The notes below the pieces were generated by a model that ran no database searches, was not told where the DNA came from, and worked only from the letters and a program-made list of their open reading frames with translations. Below, one piece after another: positions 62,889 through 64,000 of a stretch of DNA of 64,000 nucleotides. The position numbers and the translations under genes were made by a program. This DNA comes from Arthrobacter pigmenti (GTDB lineage: Bacteria; Actinomycetota; Actinomycetes; Actinomycetales; Micrococcaceae): contig NZ_JAATJL010000001.1 in NCBI RefSeq assembly GCF_011927905.1, forward strand, positions 310,001 through 374,000, given 5' to 3'. Position 1 is the first letter of the stretch, and every line of letters starts with the position of its first letter.

Positions 62889-63719
62889 CTATTCCTCGGC
62901 GAGCCGTTGTGCGAACGCCTCGGCGCGCAGCTGCTGCTCCGTCACAATCGTGCCCGGGAGGTGGCCGCCGTCGTCGATCATGGCGCGTAATTCTGCCACC
63001 GAATAGGGGTGCGGATGCCTTGAATGGGCCATGAAGTGGCAGTTGGGACACAGCGGGATGAGGTCAGCTACGGGGTCGAGCTCGTAGCTGACAGTGAGCT
63101 GCGCAGCCGGCACAACGTGGTGGACGTGAATGAGGTCCGTGGCTCGCTTACCGTACTTGACCTCGAAGTCGAATCCGCATGCCCGGCACTGGGAACCATG
63201 GTGGGCAACAGCCACCCGGGTGGCATCCGGGTCATGTTCGAATCGGTTGACGAAGGACCGTTTCAATGCCTGTGCCGGCAGCATGCCGGACGGTGGATCG
63301 ATGGAAGCGCTCGCCGGTGCAACGTGCTCCGACCACAGTGTGCGCATCGGACCTTCGTACTCCGGCGGAAGGAGCTGCGTGGCAGGTGGCTTGCTCCAAT
63401 TGACCTCCGGGACGGCCTGGAGCAATCGATGAATGGGAATGCCGTCTCCAAAGGGGAGCAAACAGTCGAGTTCAAGGAGGGCGTCACCAGCGCCGTCATT
63501 CGGATCGCTGGTGAGGATGCCGTGCCCGGTAACACCCCACCGGTGCGGATCGCCTTGGCCCAGGAGCCACGCGTCAGAGCGCAACGGCAGCTCGGCTAGG
63601 CCTTCGATCGTCCACTGGAGCACCAACCCGCCGGTCTCCTGAACGCGCTGGACCGCCCCGGGGTAGTGGCCGGGCCACCCCCGATGATCCGGCGACCAAG
63701 TGAGGACCACGGCAGTCAT
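62889..63719 (-). CDS. HNH-family endonuclease-like protein
   Basis: 276 residues. The C-terminal half has the beta-beta-alpha metal motif: CRACGFDFEVKYGKRATDL, then HVHHVVP (catalytic His pair), and LIPLCPNCHFMAH (second zinc/His part). The N-terminal 130 residues (TWSPDHRGWPGHYPGAVQRV type) form an unidentified domain that may bind DNA. HNH proteins range from free-standing nucleases to restriction and homing enzymes; the role here is unknown. It lies next to tRNA-Thr, a common insertion place, but no other mobile genes are in view. Divergent from the next gene. Confidence 0.8.
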   Translation of the reverse strand: MTAVVLTWSPDHRGWPGHYPGAVQRVQETGGLVLQWTIEGLAELPLRSDAWLLGQGDPHRWGVTGHGILTSDPNDGAGDALLELDCLLPFGDGIPIHRLLQAVPEVNWSKPPATQLLPPEYEGPMRTLWSEHVAPASASIDPPSGMLPAQALKRSFVNRFEHDPDATRVAVAHHGSQCRACGFDFEVKYGKRATDLIHVHHVVPAAQLTVSYELDPVADLIPLCPNCHFMAHSRHPHPYSVAELRAMIDDGGHLPGTIVTEQQLRAEAFAQRLAEE

Positions 63720-63758
63720 GACACCAAGTGTGCCACCATCGCAAGGCTGGACGGGAAG

Positions 63759-63764
63759 TATGCT
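63759..63764 (+). promoter_or_regulatory. -10-like TATGCT, 6 bases before ATG 63771
   Basis: TATGCT, six bases, ATG. Leaderless layout. Confidence 0.4.
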
Positions 63765-63770
63765 CGGAGC

Positions 63771-64000
63771 ATGGGGGAGACATCGACACCGCTAGCCGGC
63801 GCATTCTTTCGGATGGTTCTGTTCGGCGGCTTCGTTGGAGCGCTTGTGCCCGTCGGCATGCACATCATCACGACGTTCGGTTCGGCTTTTCCACACATTC
63901 TTACCGTGATTGCGCACTCTTGCATCGGCTTCTCCATCGGGCTCGTCGTGGCTGGATCAGCCGCGGGGCCGGCCGTTGGACTCCATACACTTGCCGCTAC
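63771..64000 (+). CDS. Membrane protein, N-terminal part (3' end outside window)
   Basis: 76 residues visible and still open at the window end. Two hydrophobic segments are clear, FFRMVLFGGFVGALVPVGMH and then IGFSIGLVVAGSAAGPAVGL, so this is an integral membrane protein. No family can be named from this part. It has a leaderless layout and shares a 51-base divergent gap with the HNH gene. Confidence 0.6.
   Translation, partial: MGETSTPLAGAFFRMVLFGGFVGALVPVGMHIITTFGSAFPHILTVIAHSCIGFSIGLVVAGSAAGPAVGLHTLAA

Overview
The window is high-GC DNA from an actinobacterium, most likely Arthrobacter or a close relative in the Micrococcaceae. Supporting signs are the 16S/23S rRNA sequences, rRNA spacers without tRNA genes, the SenX3-RegX3 and CarD-IspD-IspF-CysS-RlmB gene orders, DUF2516 and DUF4032 proteins, a complete GlgE alpha-glucan pathway, many GTG starts and probable leaderless transcripts. 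It also carries flagellar export genes, so the organism is probably motile.

Layout. (1) 1-12.8 kb: end of motB, then a block of unrelated genes (lactonase, BadF-type sugar kinase, unknown protein, tyrosine-phosphatase-like protein), then an unbroken flagellar run fliM-fliN-fliO-fliP-fliQ-fliR-flhB-flhA-flhF-like-csrA. (2) 12.8-20.5 kb: SDR oxidoreductase, tRNA-Thr(CGT), a secreted TAP-like hydrolase, holB, tmk, a Cys/Met-metabolism PLP enzyme, a DUF2516 protein, a methyltransferase and gpmA. (3) 20.5-28.6 kb: phoU, senX3-regX3 (phosphate response), a lipoprotein, carD, ispD-ispF, cysS and rlmB. (4) 28.6-41 kb: glycogen/trehalose metabolism, namely glgX, glgP, glgE, treS and a maltokinase-GlgB fusion. 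(5) 41-54 kb: two almost identical rRNA operons in direct tandem, separated by about 1.1 kb that holds the decayed remnant of an IS21-type transposase. (6) 54-64 kb: an SRPBCC protein, a GlcD-like oxidase, DUF4190 and DUF4032 proteins, a sugar-ABC ATPase, otsB-otsA, a DsbA-like thiol protein, tRNA-Thr(TGT), an HNH nuclease and the start of a membrane protein.

How the parts fit. The fli/flh genes build the rotor C-ring and type III export gate; csrA at the end could link assembly to translational control. TreS, Mak, GlgE and GlgB form the trehalose-to-alpha-glucan route, GlgX and GlgP degrade the glucan, and OtsA/OtsB supply trehalose. PhoU/SenX3/RegX3 sense phosphate. A PHO-box-like direct repeat lies between phoU and senX3, and a LacI-family-type operator lies between glgP and glgE.

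The strongest unexplained signals are: a 12-base word (ACGACGACGGCG) present 17 times on both strands in all kinds of reading frame; a -10-like hexamer placed 6-7 bases before many start codons (leaderless transcription), including a sigma28-like version at fliM; a 17-bp inverted repeat enclosing two hairpins at 1834-1922; and a C-tract just upstream of the csrA promoter. I did not find a clearly new multi-gene defence or biosynthetic system. All gene names rest on reading the sequence without database searches.
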